A DNA stretch of 49,606 bases. Source: an uncultured Spirochaetaceae bacterium. GTDB lineage: Bacteria > Spirochaetota > Spirochaetia > Sphaerochaetales > Sphaerochaetaceae. The stretch spans positions 1 to 49,606 of the forward strand of contig CALXYN010000010.1 in the NCBI GenBank assembly GCA_944392975.1, written 5' to 3'. Positions 23,951-32,092 of the stretch are shown here, in pieces. The position numbers and the translations under genes were made by a program. Under the pieces are notes generated by a model that did not search any database, was not told the origin of the DNA, and saw only the letters and a program-made list of their open reading frames with translations. Position 1 is the first letter of the stretch. The number at the start of each line of letters is the position of its first letter.

Positions 23951-26214
23951 GTCTTACCCATACCACCGTCCTCTGGACGTGCAAACCGGTAATCCTTAAT
24001 CTCTTTCCTCTTTTTCAGATATTCATGTATGCCTCTTGAGAGAATACCATCCCCATAACCATGGATAATCGAGAATGAAGGAAGAGATGAAAGGATTGCA
24101 GCTTCTATCTGATCTTCCACCCTTCTTAATGCTTCCTCAAGCGTCAGTCCCCTGACATCAATTGTATAGTCAGCCTTTCTTGTTGAAACACCATACTCAA
24201 CTGATGTCTTTTTCTCACTCTTTGGTGCATGGTGAACCATATTCCGCTTTATATCCATTCTGAGTCCATTCTCGAGAGAGACTGTAACATTGTTGCCCTT
24301 TACAGCAACGACATGTCCAAGAGCACGGGAAGAACCACAAAGAACCAGATCACCAGGATTTATAGGAGAAGTATCCTCAACAATCTCCTCTGTATCATCA
24401 ATAAGACTTTCCTCCCTGGCTTTCACTTCTTCTACAGATTTGATATACGACTTTACCTTTCTGGTTTTTTCCTGTGTGAGATTTCCAGTTCTTACATCCA
24501 TCACAAGGCGTTCCAGTTCCTTTCTGGTTGATCTAAGGTAGTCGTTTATCTCCTTCACGCCCTCTTTTCTCAGTTCATTCTCTTTTTTTTTTTTTTTCTT
24601 TTCCTTCTTCTCGAATTCTTCCCTGCTCTTCTCTTCTTTCTTCTTGAGAATTGATATTTCAGTTATCTTTCTATCCAGGGTTCTTTCTTTTGATATCAGA
24701 GCCTTTATTATCCTTCCGGTAGTAGCATCTCCACCTCTGAGCTCTTCAGCTGCCGCCTCGATAATCTCTTTAGGTATCCTCATACGCTTTGCAGTTTCAA
24801 GTGCATGGCTGTCTCCTGGAATACCTTCCAGTACCCTGTATGTCGGAAGTCCAGACCTTTCATCAAATTCCATCGATGCATTCATCATGGCCTTCTCTGA
24901 ATAAGCAAAGCTCTTGACCTGGGAATAATGAGAAGTGATGCATGTCAAAGCTGTATGCTTCGAGAAATATGAAAGCATTGAACGGGAAAGAGCAGCGCCT
25001 TCTTCAGGATCTGTACCAGAACCAAGTTCATCAAGTATTACAAGGCTATTGCCATCTGCCTTGTTGCAGATTTCAGCAATATTCTTCATATGGGAAGAGA
25101 AAGTGGAGGCAGCATCCAAAATGGACTGACCATCTCCGATATCGGTGAAAACAGAAGAATAAAGAGGTAGCACGGAATGCGCGTCCGCAGGAATATACCC
25201 CCCTATCTGATTTAGGAGAGCAAGAAGCGCAATTGTCTTCATTGTAACAGTCTTACCACCAGCATTAGCACCGGAGAGAACAAGTGCAGTAACTCCATCC
25301 GGAAGCGTAATGGTTATTGGCACAGCCTTTTCTCCTAATAACGGATGACGAGCAGCAATTAAGGACAGCGTTTTTCCACGTCTTGGCTGAACGGCCTTCG
25401 AACGTTTTACCCAGAGGGCAAATGAATAATAGAAGTCAAACTCAATAACGCGTTCAAGCATATCCTTCAGGACGGGCACCAGATTCCGGACTTTATCAGA
25501 AAGCTCATGTAGAATCTTCATCTTCTCAGCCCTGATACGCTCCTCAGCAATCACGGCGTCATTGTTAAGTGCAAGAAGTTCTGCCGGTTCTGCAAATAGC
25601 GTGTTTCCAGAAGATGATGCGCCTGAAATATAACAGCCAGGAATTCTTTTCTGATCACTCCTGATTGGTATGACAACACGTTCGTTGCGGAACATTGCCT
25701 CGCTCTGCTGGACAAGTGTCCTATGTTCGGATATGAACCTTGAAGAATATCTTACCCTCTCAGACCTTATCTCATCTCGCTTACGGATAAGAGGAAGAAG
25801 GCGTGGATGATCTTCATAAACATTTCCTTCATTATCTATCGAAGACAGGATTTCACTGGAAAGTTCCTTGTCCTCTTCATGTATCTCATCCTCTTTTTCA
25901 AGGAATACAAGCATTGAAATATATGAATGCAGGAACTCACCTGCCTTATATATATCTTCTCCGTGAATATCAGCATGCGTTGATTCTACATAGGTAAAGA
26001 TATCGGAAATAGAAGGAAATGGATCAGGAGCAACACCCGAAAGGAGATTCAGATACTCCTCGATTTTCCTTGACCTTTTTTCAATCACAGATTCTTCGAA
26101 TATTACAAGATCAGATGTTATCCGCGCCTTTCCTTCCGGTGACAATGCATTTTTCCGGATTATTTCAAGGACCTTATCCAGTTCTGTATCCTTTACAGTT
26201 CGTTCAGCAATCAT
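23932..26214 (-). CDS. mutS2: MutS2 family DNA/ribosome-associated ATPase with Smr domain
   Basis: MutS paralogue lacking mismatch-recognition domains; family roles are recombination suppression and, in Bacillus, rescue of collided ribosomes. The 760 residues show the core/lever domains, P-loop SGANAGGKT (314-322), Walker B VILDELGSGTDPEEGAALSRSML, a long charged coiled coil (about 500-620), a KOW-like segment (GDLVLCGSSRALGHVVAVKGNNVTVSLENG), and a C-terminal Smr domain (IDVRGLTLEEALRRVEDQI, IIHGYGDGILSRGIHEYL). The coiled coil contains an A15 homopolymer. The start overlaps the rsgA stop by 4 nt. Confidence 0.94.
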   Translation of the reverse strand: MIAERTVKDTELDKVLEIIRKNALSPEGKARITSDLVIFEESVIEKRSRKIEEYLNLLSGVAPDPFPSISDIFTYVESTHADIHGEDIYKAGEFLHSYISMLVFLEKEDEIHEEDKELSSEILSSIDNEGNVYEDHPRLLPLIRKRDEIRSERVRYSSRFISEHRTLVQQSEAMFRNERVVIPIRSDQKRIPGCYISGASSSGNTLFAEPAELLALNNDAVIAEERIRAEKMKILHELSDKVRNLVPVLKDMLERVIEFDFYYSFALWVKRSKAVQPRRGKTLSLIAARHPLLGEKAVPITITLPDGVTALVLSGANAGGKTVTMKTIALLALLNQIGGYIPADAHSVLPLYSSVFTDIGDGQSILDAASTFSSHMKNIAEICNKADGNSLVILDELGSGTDPEEGAALSRSMLSYFSKHTALTCITSHYSQVKSFAYSEKAMMNASMEFDERSGLPTYRVLEGIPGDSHALETAKRMRIPKEIIEAAAEELRGGDATTGRIIKALISKERTLDRKITEISILKKKEEKSREEFEKKEKKKKKKENELRKEGVKEINDYLRSTRKELERLVMDVRTGNLTQEKTRKVKSYIKSVEEVKAREESLIDDTEEIVEDTSPINPGDLVLCGSSRALGHVVAVKGNNVTVSLENGLRMDIKRNMVHHAPKSEKKTSVEYGVSTRKADYTIDVRGLTLEEALRRVEDQIEAAILSSLPSFSIIHGYGDGILSRGIHEYLKKRKEIKDYRFARPEDGGMGKTYVELF
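24583..24597 (-). repeat. A15 homopolymer inside mutS2
   Basis: Fifteen consecutive T on the plus strand are five in-frame AAA lysine codons (residues about 540-544) on the coding strand. A one-base change would truncate the Smr domain. The tract is also long enough for polymerase slippage during transcription. Confidence 0.9.
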
Positions 26215-27116
26215 CGTTTTTTATTCCTAAGATAGAATGGTTTTCTTTCCTCAAGTGCCTGCAGAATTCTCAAATAACTTTCATACCGAGCTTCTGAGAC
26301 TTCTCCATTCGCAACCATTTCAGGAATGGCACATCCATCTTCTCCTTTATGGAGACAGCTAGAGAAAAGGCATGTCGCCCTATTAAGTTCGAGGAAAGCA
26401 TCCTGCACAAAAATCTCTTCTTCGAAGGGAACTTCTATTTCCCTGACACCGGGGGTGTCAATAACAGCAATATCTCCTTTTTCTATATAAAGCGAATGAT
26501 TAGTCGTATGCCTTCCTCTATTGTATTTTTCAGAGACATAACCTGTCCGCTGCTCCGTGCCCATAAGAGAGTTTATCAATGTAGACTTTCCGACTCCACT
26601 CTGACCTACAAAAGCTGTAATCCGTCCACGAAGAAGTTCTTTAAGATCATCAACTCCTTCTCCTGTCTCTGAGGAGACGAAAACAACCTTGAATCCAATC
26701 TTCTGATAAAGCTCGATACCTTCATCGCGTCCAAGATCTGCCTTGTTCATTATAATCAGGATATCTGCACCGGAGGAACAGGCAATTGCCCGATCAAGGA
26801 AACGAGGTCTGAACGGAGGAGATGATGAGGAAACAACAATTGCTGTCTGGTCCTGATTTGATGCAATGATCTGATTCATTTCTTTTTTTACGTTCCAACG
26901 TGCAAAAGAACTTTTACGCGGTTCAATTGATGTGACCAAAGCCTCTGATTCAGAGTATGGTTCACCTATTGCAATATCTCCGACAGCTACAGGATTATAC
27001 TCCACCTCATCCTTCTTCATTACCTTGCCTTTGATACGCGCAGTGTATATCTTCCCGTCATCAAGGGAAAATGCCGTATAGATATTGTTAATTGCACGTC
27101 GAATCTGGAAACGCAT
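26211..27116 (-). CDS. rsgA: Ribosome small subunit-dependent GTPase A
   Basis: Circularly permuted GTPase that assists late 30S assembly. The 301 residues show an OB-fold start, IMNKADL (G4), GQSGVGKSTLINSLMG (G1), RGRHTTNHS (G2), DTPGVREIEV (G3) and the zinc motif CLFSSCLHKGEDGC. I prefer the ATG at 27116, which has GGAG eight bases upstream, over a TTG at 27149 that would add 11 hydrophobic residues. It is translationally coupled to mutS2. Confidence 0.95.
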   Translation of the reverse strand: MRFQIRRAINNIYTAFSLDDGKIYTARIKGKVMKKDEVEYNPVAVGDIAIGEPYSESEALVTSIEPRKSSFARWNVKKEMNQIIASNQDQTAIVVSSSSPPFRPRFLDRAIACSSGADILIIMNKADLGRDEGIELYQKIGFKVVFVSSETGEGVDDLKELLRGRITAFVGQSGVGKSTLINSLMGTEQRTGYVSEKYNRGRHTTNHSLYIEKGDIAVIDTPGVREIEVPFEEEIFVQDAFLELNRATCLFSSCLHKGEDGCAIPEMVANGEVSEARYESYLRILQALEERKPFYLRNKKR

Positions 27117-27432
27117 TAAACCAACTCCAAATACAATGAAATAAGCCAACCATTACACATATTGATTGGATTATAGCATTATTCCTTTAATCTTATCCAA
27201 GCGATGGAAATTCTTTATTATAACTATATAAACGATTTCAAAATATAAAATTATAATATGTTTTTGTACTTGTTATTATATTGTTTCTATATTGTCCAAC
27301 ATATAATCAATATATTTTAACTACTTTATCATATTTATTTTTATCGGTTAAATTATTAATAAATAATGATTTAAATATCGAATAATTATTAAAAGATATA
27401 AAAATGCATGGTTATGATTTCAAATTGGAATG
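27117..27432. other. AT-rich spacer without a recognisable gene
   Basis: About 315 nt of very AT-rich sequence between rsgA and the lipoprotein terminator. It contains many stop codons in all frames and no convincing hairpin or RNA. It presumably carries the rsgA promoter. It may be the decayed edge of the accessory patch that follows. Confidence 0.4.
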
Positions 27433-27455
27433 AAAAACCTCCCATTTCTGGGAGG
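27433..27455 (-). terminator. Terminator of the lipoprotein gene
   Basis: On the minus strand CCTCCC, loop AGAAAT, GGGAGG, then TTTTT (27433-27437). It lies 23 nt after the stop codon. Confidence 0.85.
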
Positions 27456-27478
27456 AATGCTACAACTTAAATTAAATA

Positions 27479-28678
27479 TTAAAATTCAAACATATCGGTA
27501 ATTGCCGCTTTAATTGCCGCAATCAAAGCGGGTCGATATGTAGTAAGATACTCATTGCTTATATTCTTATTGTAGAGAATATGATAAGCAAATGAACCAG
27601 AATCAGACACATCTAAGTCAGAAGCAGTAATTGAGTCATCTATGAATGCATCCAAACCACTTAACCTACTTTTCACATCATCAAAAGATTTCTCAGACGT
27701 GAACAATTCCGAATCCCATGTGATAAACGGAACACTTGCAACATTCGAAAATGTTCCTGAGGAGAAAAAATACTCCGAATCGTTAGCATTATAAGTGAAG
27801 TTTATGCTTTCAGGAGCAGGAAGTGTAATCCCGTCAAAAATGAAATTCAAGGACTTTGTAATTGTGACATATGAATAATAATTGCTATTTCCAGAAAATG
27901 TGACATTTTTTAGAACAACGTCCTTTGTGTTGTTCATATCGAGAAGTGGCCCAGTCTTGCCATTAGAATTCAAAGAAACATCAGAAAGTACTGTACTGTT
28001 GATTTCATCATAGATGCCATCCTCTCCAAAAGTATCGGAGATCTTCATGAGCCTTATCTTGTCGTCCCATGGATTTTCAGAAGCATCAGCTTCGATGTTA
28101 AGTCGTGAAATACGAACATTGTCGGCACTAATATAAAATAGAGCTTGACCGCTTATCGAATCTGTATTAGTTTCACCAGAGTGCTTTATTGTTATCGTAG
28201 CCTCACTAAGTGATGTGAGAACGATGTCTGGCTGTGAAATGAGAACAGGGGCAACATCTATATCTTCAGCAATAACTGCAACACGAGTCTCACTTGCTGA
28301 TCTACTTGTTTTATAGCTGACGAATGCTCTGAAATCCTCTTCATCCGATATGACTTCATCTGCAATTTGAAGTTCTATATCAATCCCATTAATTCTGAAT
28401 GTACCAACACCATACTCATTTATGCTTGAAGGTCTTGGAAGACTTGCGACATTGCGGATTCCATTTTCATCCGTATATGGAATTGAGAACATACCATCAG
28501 CTTCTGGCGAAAAATAACCAGAAGCCGAGATTTCAACATTGACTTCAGGCTTACTATTATTGTCATCATCTACCCATGGTGGTGGAAACATATCCCCAGG
28601 AACAAATACATACTGTTTACAACCTGCAAGGCAAAACAGCACTAAAACAATACTAAAAATGATGAATGTTTTTTTCAT
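27479..28678 (-). CDS. Putative surface lipoprotein with beta-helix-like body
   Basis: A 399-residue protein starting MKKTFIIFSIVLVLFCLAGCKQY, a clear lipoprotein signal with the acylated cysteine at residue 20. I chose this ATG (28678) because AGGGGTG lies just upstream; longer in-frame starts lack one. The Asp/Asn-rich linker WVDDDNNSKPEV follows. The middle (ISADNVRISRLNIEADASEN, VVLKNVTFSGNSNYYSYVTITKSLNFIFDG) has the short strand-turn pattern of right-handed parallel beta-helices. I do not recognise the family. Location is probably outer membrane or surface. Its promoter contains a C9 tract, suggesting phase variation. Confidence 0.8.
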   Translation of the reverse strand: MKKTFIIFSIVLVLFCLAGCKQYVFVPGDMFPPPWVDDDNNSKPEVNVEISASGYFSPEADGMFSIPYTDENGIRNVASLPRPSSINEYGVGTFRINGIDIELQIADEVISDEEDFRAFVSYKTSRSASETRVAVIAEDIDVAPVLISQPDIVLTSLSEATITIKHSGETNTDSISGQALFYISADNVRISRLNIEADASENPWDDKIRLMKISDTFGEDGIYDEINSTVLSDVSLNSNGKTGPLLDMNNTKDVVLKNVTFSGNSNYYSYVTITKSLNFIFDGITLPAPESINFTYNANDSEYFFSSGTFSNVASVPFITWDSELFTSEKSFDDVKSRLSGLDAFIDDSITASDLDVSDSGSFAYHILYNKNISNEYLTTYRPALIAAIKAAITDMFEF

Positions 28679-28703
28679 TTCACCCCTCACAAATTTCATT
28701 CCA

Positions 28704-28732
28704 AAATTACTACGGGGGGGGGATGATGTCAA
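28704..28732 (-). promoter_or_regulatory. Lipoprotein promoter with C9 tract in the spacer
   Basis: On the minus strand a perfect -35 TTGACA (28727-28732), a spacer of exactly 17 nt containing nine consecutive C (28714-28722 as G on plus), and TAATTT as -10 (28704-28709). The predicted start leaves a leader of about 20 nt carrying the ribosome site. Change in tract length would alter the spacing directly. Confidence 0.65.
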
Positions 28733-29045
28733 CATATGCTAAATCATTAAAGTTTTGACCTGAAATTTCATTGTTTTAATATAATTTTTTGTATTTATCA
28801 TATTGAATACATACATAATAAATATCTTATTTATTGATAAAAATATGTTTGAATATGATTTTTAAGTAATACCAAACTGATAATTAATGTAAATACTGTC
28901 TAAACAGTTTTAAATATAATGCTTTCTGTTTGGTATCAGTGTAATTACAATTACAAACCATACTTTATCTTAAACAAATCAATTAAGAAATTACATTGGT
29001 ATTATGAACATTGACAAGTTGCCTTACGTATAAGACTATTTTCAC
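28733..29045 (+). promoter_or_regulatory. AT-rich regulatory region upstream of the pentapeptide gene
   Basis: No gene is seen. It contains a perfect TATAAT (28915-28920) inside nested inverted repeats: ATACCAAAC (28869-28877) with GTTTGGTAT (28928-28936), and ACTGT-CTAA-ACAGT (28895-28908). A separate perfect TTGACA lies at 29011-29016 with a poor -10. The layout suggests repressor binding around a promoter, but the start site is ambiguous. Confidence 0.4.
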
Positions 29046-29642
29046 ATGTTTTCATTGAAACGATGTGAAGCTCCAGATTGTAATGCATACACCTTAAACG
29101 GTGGTAGGTTCTGCTATCATCATTCTCCTCATAAAGAAGAAATAAAAAAAGATGTAATTTATACCATGCAGAAAGCTCATGCTCTCAGAGATCTGACACT
29201 GGCTGCTGCTGATTTCAGAAATATAGAGATGAAGAACGGATTGCGTATAGCCGGCATGAACTTCTCATTCTGTGTATTTGACAACTGTACATTCCAGAAT
29301 TCGATAATTCTTTCAAGTTTCTTTGATTTCTGTCTCTTCATGAATTGCAGATTCAGTGGGATTGAGGGAAGGTATGCAGTTTTTGCTGGTTCAACATTCG
29401 TAAACTGTACAATCAATGACTCTGTAATCATCCATTCAAACTTCATGGGAATCGAAACAGACAACTGTGATTTCTCTGGCAATGATTTCTATTACAGCAA
29501 TTTCTCACTTTCTCGTCTTATTTCAACATCACTTGATGATTGTAACCTTAAAAGAACAAGTTTCAGAGCCGCAATGACAAAGGGTGTTACATTTCGTTAT
29601 TCGAATCCAGAAGAAGCTTATTTGAGAAAGGAGGATTTATGA
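29046..29642 (+). CDS. Pentapeptide-repeat protein with N-terminal zinc-knuckle-like motif
   Basis: A 198-residue cytosolic protein. The start CEAPDCNAYTLNGGRFCYHH has the C-x4-C-x10-C-x2-H spacing of a small zinc site. From about residue 55 onward A/C-x-F-type pentapeptides recur (FRNIEMKNGLRIAGMNFSFCVFDNCTF, FMNCRFSG, FAGSTFVNCTIND, DNCDFSGNDFYYSNFSLSRL, DDCNLKRTSFRAA), predicting a right-handed quadrilateral beta-helix. Such proteins can mimic DNA (Qnr, MfpA), but nothing here proves that. It overlaps the next gene by 4 nt. No Shine-Dalgarno is evident. Confidence 0.82.
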   Translation: MFSLKRCEAPDCNAYTLNGGRFCYHHSPHKEEIKKDVIYTMQKAHALRDLTLAAADFRNIEMKNGLRIAGMNFSFCVFDNCTFQNSIILSSFFDFCLFMNCRFSGIEGRYAVFAGSTFVNCTINDSVIIHSNFMGIETDNCDFSGNDFYYSNFSLSRLISTSLDDCNLKRTSFRAAMTKGVTFRYSNPEEAYLRKEDL

Positions 29643-30214
29643 GAATACTGACTCATTTCTCGGCAGAAGGATTATCGAACGTGTATTTGATTGTTGATGA
29701 AAAAAGAAATGGAATCATCGTTGATCCTGCTCAGGTTGATAGAGAGCTTCTTGATATGATTTCAAATTTCACAACAGGATTGATTGCAGTTCTGATAACA
29801 CACAAACACTACTCACATACAGCCGGTCTTGGCACTTTAATGAAAATTTTCAATCCAGTAATTTATGCATATGAACCTTCAATCAACGGTTATGAGACAA
29901 AAACTGTAAAGGATGGTGATGCATTGCAGGTCGGCACGTTGAATGTAAAAACACTCCATGTTCCAGGCCACTCAATTGATTCAATAGTCTATCTTGTACA
30001 AGGTGCTGCATTGTTTACAGGTGATACACTTCTATCTGGCTCAATCTCTGAGACAAACAGCTTTGTTGAACGTGCCCTTCTGTTAAGATCGCTGGATATG
30101 AAAGTTCTGACTCTTGATGACAGCACTCTTGTATATCCAGGGCACGGAGCACTGTCAAAGCTTCGCATTGAGAAGATGCTTAATCAGGATATTCTGCAAT
30201 CAAACGCCTTCTAA
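29639..30214 (+). CDS. MBL-fold (glyoxalase II-like) protein with an altered metal motif
   Basis: A 191-residue metallo-beta-lactamase fold protein. The HxHxDH motif reads H55-K-H57-Y-S59-H60, so the conserved aspartate, a ligand of the second metal, is serine. The remaining ligands look present: His111 (VPGHS), Asp129 (FTGDT) and His169 (YPGHG). It may bind one metal, or be an inactive relative of hydroxyacylglutathione hydrolases. It is co-translated with the pentapeptide protein (ATGA overlap). Its 3' end overlaps convergent rluD by 15 nt. Confidence 0.85.
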   Translation: MRILTHFSAEGLSNVYLIVDEKRNGIIVDPAQVDRELLDMISNFTTGLIAVLITHKHYSHTAGLGTLMKIFNPVIYAYEPSINGYETKTVKDGDALQVGTLNVKTLHVPGHSIDSIVYLVQGAALFTGDTLLSGSISETNSFVERALLLRSLDMKVLTLDDSTLVYPGHGALSKLRIEKMLNQDILQSNAF

Positions 30215-31111
30215 TATTGGAAGAATCCTTTTAAATCGCGCTGGCAGTTCCGATTCGAAATGCATTCTCTCACCTGTCTCAGGATGATTTATCTCAAGAG
30301 AAAATGCATGCAGCATCAATGTTGAATCGGGATAACGAGGATCATTGACTCCATAAACAGGATCTCCCAGAATCGGATGACCGGTAGAACTCAGATGTAC
30401 ACGGATCTGATGAGTTCGTCCGGTATGAAGATGGATATCAACAAGGGTGTATCCAGATAAGATCTTCTCAACAGTATATTCAGTAAGAGCTTTTTTTCCA
30501 CGGTCTTCCCTGTCTGTAGCCCTGAATTTCTTCCTGTCCTTTGGATCTCTCTCGATATTTGTATCTATAAATCCATGAGGAGGACAGAATGTCCCCTTGG
30601 CTATCGCTTTGTAATGTTTCTCTGTTTCATGTGAGAAGAACTGACTTTGAAGCTTTTCCAATGCTGAAGGAGTTCTGGCAATGACCATTACACCGGAAGT
30701 ATCCTTATCGAGACGATGAACAATTCCCGGCCTTTCATCATCGGATGAGGCAAAATCATCGCCATACCGGGACAGAAGAGCATTGACAACTGTTCCTGAA
30801 TGAACACCGGCACCCGGATGTACAACCATTCCCTGAGGTTTATCAATGACAAGAATGGAATCATCTTCATATAGAACAGTGAGAGGAATATCCTCGGCAT
30901 CAAGGCCTTCGAACACCTCCTCATCATATTCAAGATTAACCTCATCCCCTTCTTTAACCTTTGAGCTCTTCTTGGCATTTTTTCCATTGAGAAGAATCAC
31001 GACAGAGGGAAGAGAGAAAACTGAACGTTGAATATCGAGCTCTGCAGAAAGTGTAGCATCCAGTCTTCCAGAACCTTCAACAGTATGAGAAAAACTATGA
31101 TGTCTAATCAC
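30200..31111 (-). CDS. rluD: RluD-family 23S rRNA pseudouridine synthase
   Basis: Isomerises uridines in helix 69 of 23S rRNA (family knowledge). The 303 residues have an S4-like RNA-binding start (residues about 10-65), IDKPQGMVVHPGAG, the catalytic HRLDKDTSGVMVIA with Asp135, HLHTGRTHQIRVHL and the usual C-terminal HAFSLEINHPETGE. The start is GTG with GGAAGG upstream, overlapping the previous gene by 8 nt. Assignment to RluD rather than RluA/C rests on the S4 domain and length. Confidence 0.92.
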   Translation of the reverse strand: MIRHHSFSHTVEGSGRLDATLSAELDIQRSVFSLPSVVILLNGKNAKKSSKVKEGDEVNLEYDEEVFEGLDAEDIPLTVLYEDDSILVIDKPQGMVVHPGAGVHSGTVVNALLSRYGDDFASSDDERPGIVHRLDKDTSGVMVIARTPSALEKLQSQFFSHETEKHYKAIAKGTFCPPHGFIDTNIERDPKDRKKFRATDREDRGKKALTEYTVEKILSGYTLVDIHLHTGRTHQIRVHLSSTGHPILGDPVYGVNDPRYPDSTLMLHAFSLEINHPETGERMHFESELPARFKRILPILEGV

Positions 31112-31436
31112 CGGAGACCTTCCCTATAATCCAGTCAGTTCCCGCAATCACGAGAGATAACCCACCTGCTATCAAGGCCTGCTGCAACACTCTCTGGTAA
31201 TCCTGATCAGGCGTTGGCATACCTAAAGATGAGGCCAGGGAATAAATACCCATAGCAACGGGAAATGTAATAACAAGGGAGCCGAAGAAGATTGTCTCTG
31301 CCCTTCTCAACTCAAGTGACCAGATAGGAAACTCTTCCTTTTCATATGGTTCGTACTCATATTCTATAGGATCAGAGAATAATGGCGTAAGCAAAGTAAG
31401 TAATATCAAGAGAATTGAAATCGCTTTTCTTATCAT
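31104..31436 (-). CDS. Small membrane protein of unknown function
   Basis: A 110-residue protein beginning MIRKAISILLILLTLLTPLFSD, a cleavable signal peptide or anchor. An acidic tyrosine-rich stretch (PIEYEYEPYEKEEF) and two probable membrane helices follow (TIFFGSLVITFPVAMGIYSLAS; ALIAGGLSLVIAGTDWIIG). I do not recognise a family. Overlaps of 4 nt with yggS and 8 nt with rluD put it in the same operon, supporting that it is real. Confidence 0.7.
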   Translation of the reverse strand: MIRKAISILLILLTLLTPLFSDPIEYEYEPYEKEEFPIWSLELRRAETIFFGSLVITFPVAMGIYSLASSLGMPTPDQDYQRVLQQALIAGGLSLVIAGTDWIIGKVSGD

Positions 31437-32092
31437 TTCCGTGCCCCAAAAATCGCAGTACCGATTCGAACTTCATCAGAACCATACTCAAGCGCAATCT
31501 TCCAATCTCCGGACATTCCCATTGAAAGTACGGAAACAGATGGATTCTCGCTCTTCACCTTCAGAAAAAGCTCCTTAGTATGCTGGAACGCCTGGCGGAT
31601 TCTCGCTTCATCACCACCAAGAGGCCCTATAGTCATTATACCAAGAAGGTTGATACGAGGACACTCCCTCAGATAGCATACAGCATTCAGAAGCTCTTCT
31701 TCAGTTCTGAACCCTGATTTGTTTTCCTCCCCGGAACTGTTGAATTCGAGAAGAATATCCATATCCACAGCCAGAGCCTCACATTCTTTCTCAATCTTCT
31801 CTATAAGCGGAAGGCTATCAACGCTTTCAATCCTGTCAGCCCATTCTATAGCCTTTCTTACTTTATTACGCTGAAGCTGTCCAATAAGATAAACCTTCAT
31901 TCCCTCTGGTCTTTCGTTCTTTGGAGGGAATTTCTCTCTCATTTCCTGAACTCTGTTTTCACCAAAGATTCTGGCACCTGCATCATATGCCTCCATCACG
32001 GCTTCATATGGATGAAATTTTGAAACAGCAACGAGTGAAACATCATCACTTATAGCTTTTACAGCATTATATACACTCAGATAGTCTGTCAT
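31433..32092 (-). CDS. yggS: YggS-family PLP homeostasis protein
   Basis: Pyridoxal-phosphate carrier/homeostasis protein of the PLPBP family, with an alanine-racemase-like barrel but no known catalysis. The 219 residues show LVAVSKFHPYE with the PLP-binding Lys25, IFGENRVQEMREK, YLIGQLQRNKVRKAI, LLGIMTIGPLGG, LSMGMSGDWKIALEYGSDEVRIGTAIFG. All are canonical. The start overlaps the upstream membrane-protein gene by 4 nt. Confidence 0.95.
   Translation of the reverse strand: MTDYLSVYNAVKAISDDVSLVAVSKFHPYEAVMEAYDAGARIFGENRVQEMREKFPPKNERPEGMKVYLIGQLQRNKVRKAIEWADRIESVDSLPLIEKIEKECEALAVDMDILLEFNSSGEENKSGFRTEEELLNAVCYLRECPRINLLGIMTIGPLGGDEARIRQAFQHTKELFLKVKSENPSVSVLSMGMSGDWKIALEYGSDEVRIGTAIFGARK

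Larger units (their letters stand above)
27425..28704. repeat. 11-bp inverted repeats flanking the lipoprotein gene
   Basis: TTGGAATGAAA (27425-27435) and its reverse complement TTTCATTCCAA (28694-28704) bracket the gene: one overlaps the start of the terminator region, the other lies between the promoter -10 and the start codon. No recombinase gene is near, and in AT-rich DNA this could be chance. Confidence 0.35.

Noticed and set aside
27117-29045. Mobile element or integrase remnants in the AT-rich patch
   Set aside because: No transposase-like frame, target-site duplication or long terminal repeat was found; only short 9-11 bp inverted repeats.
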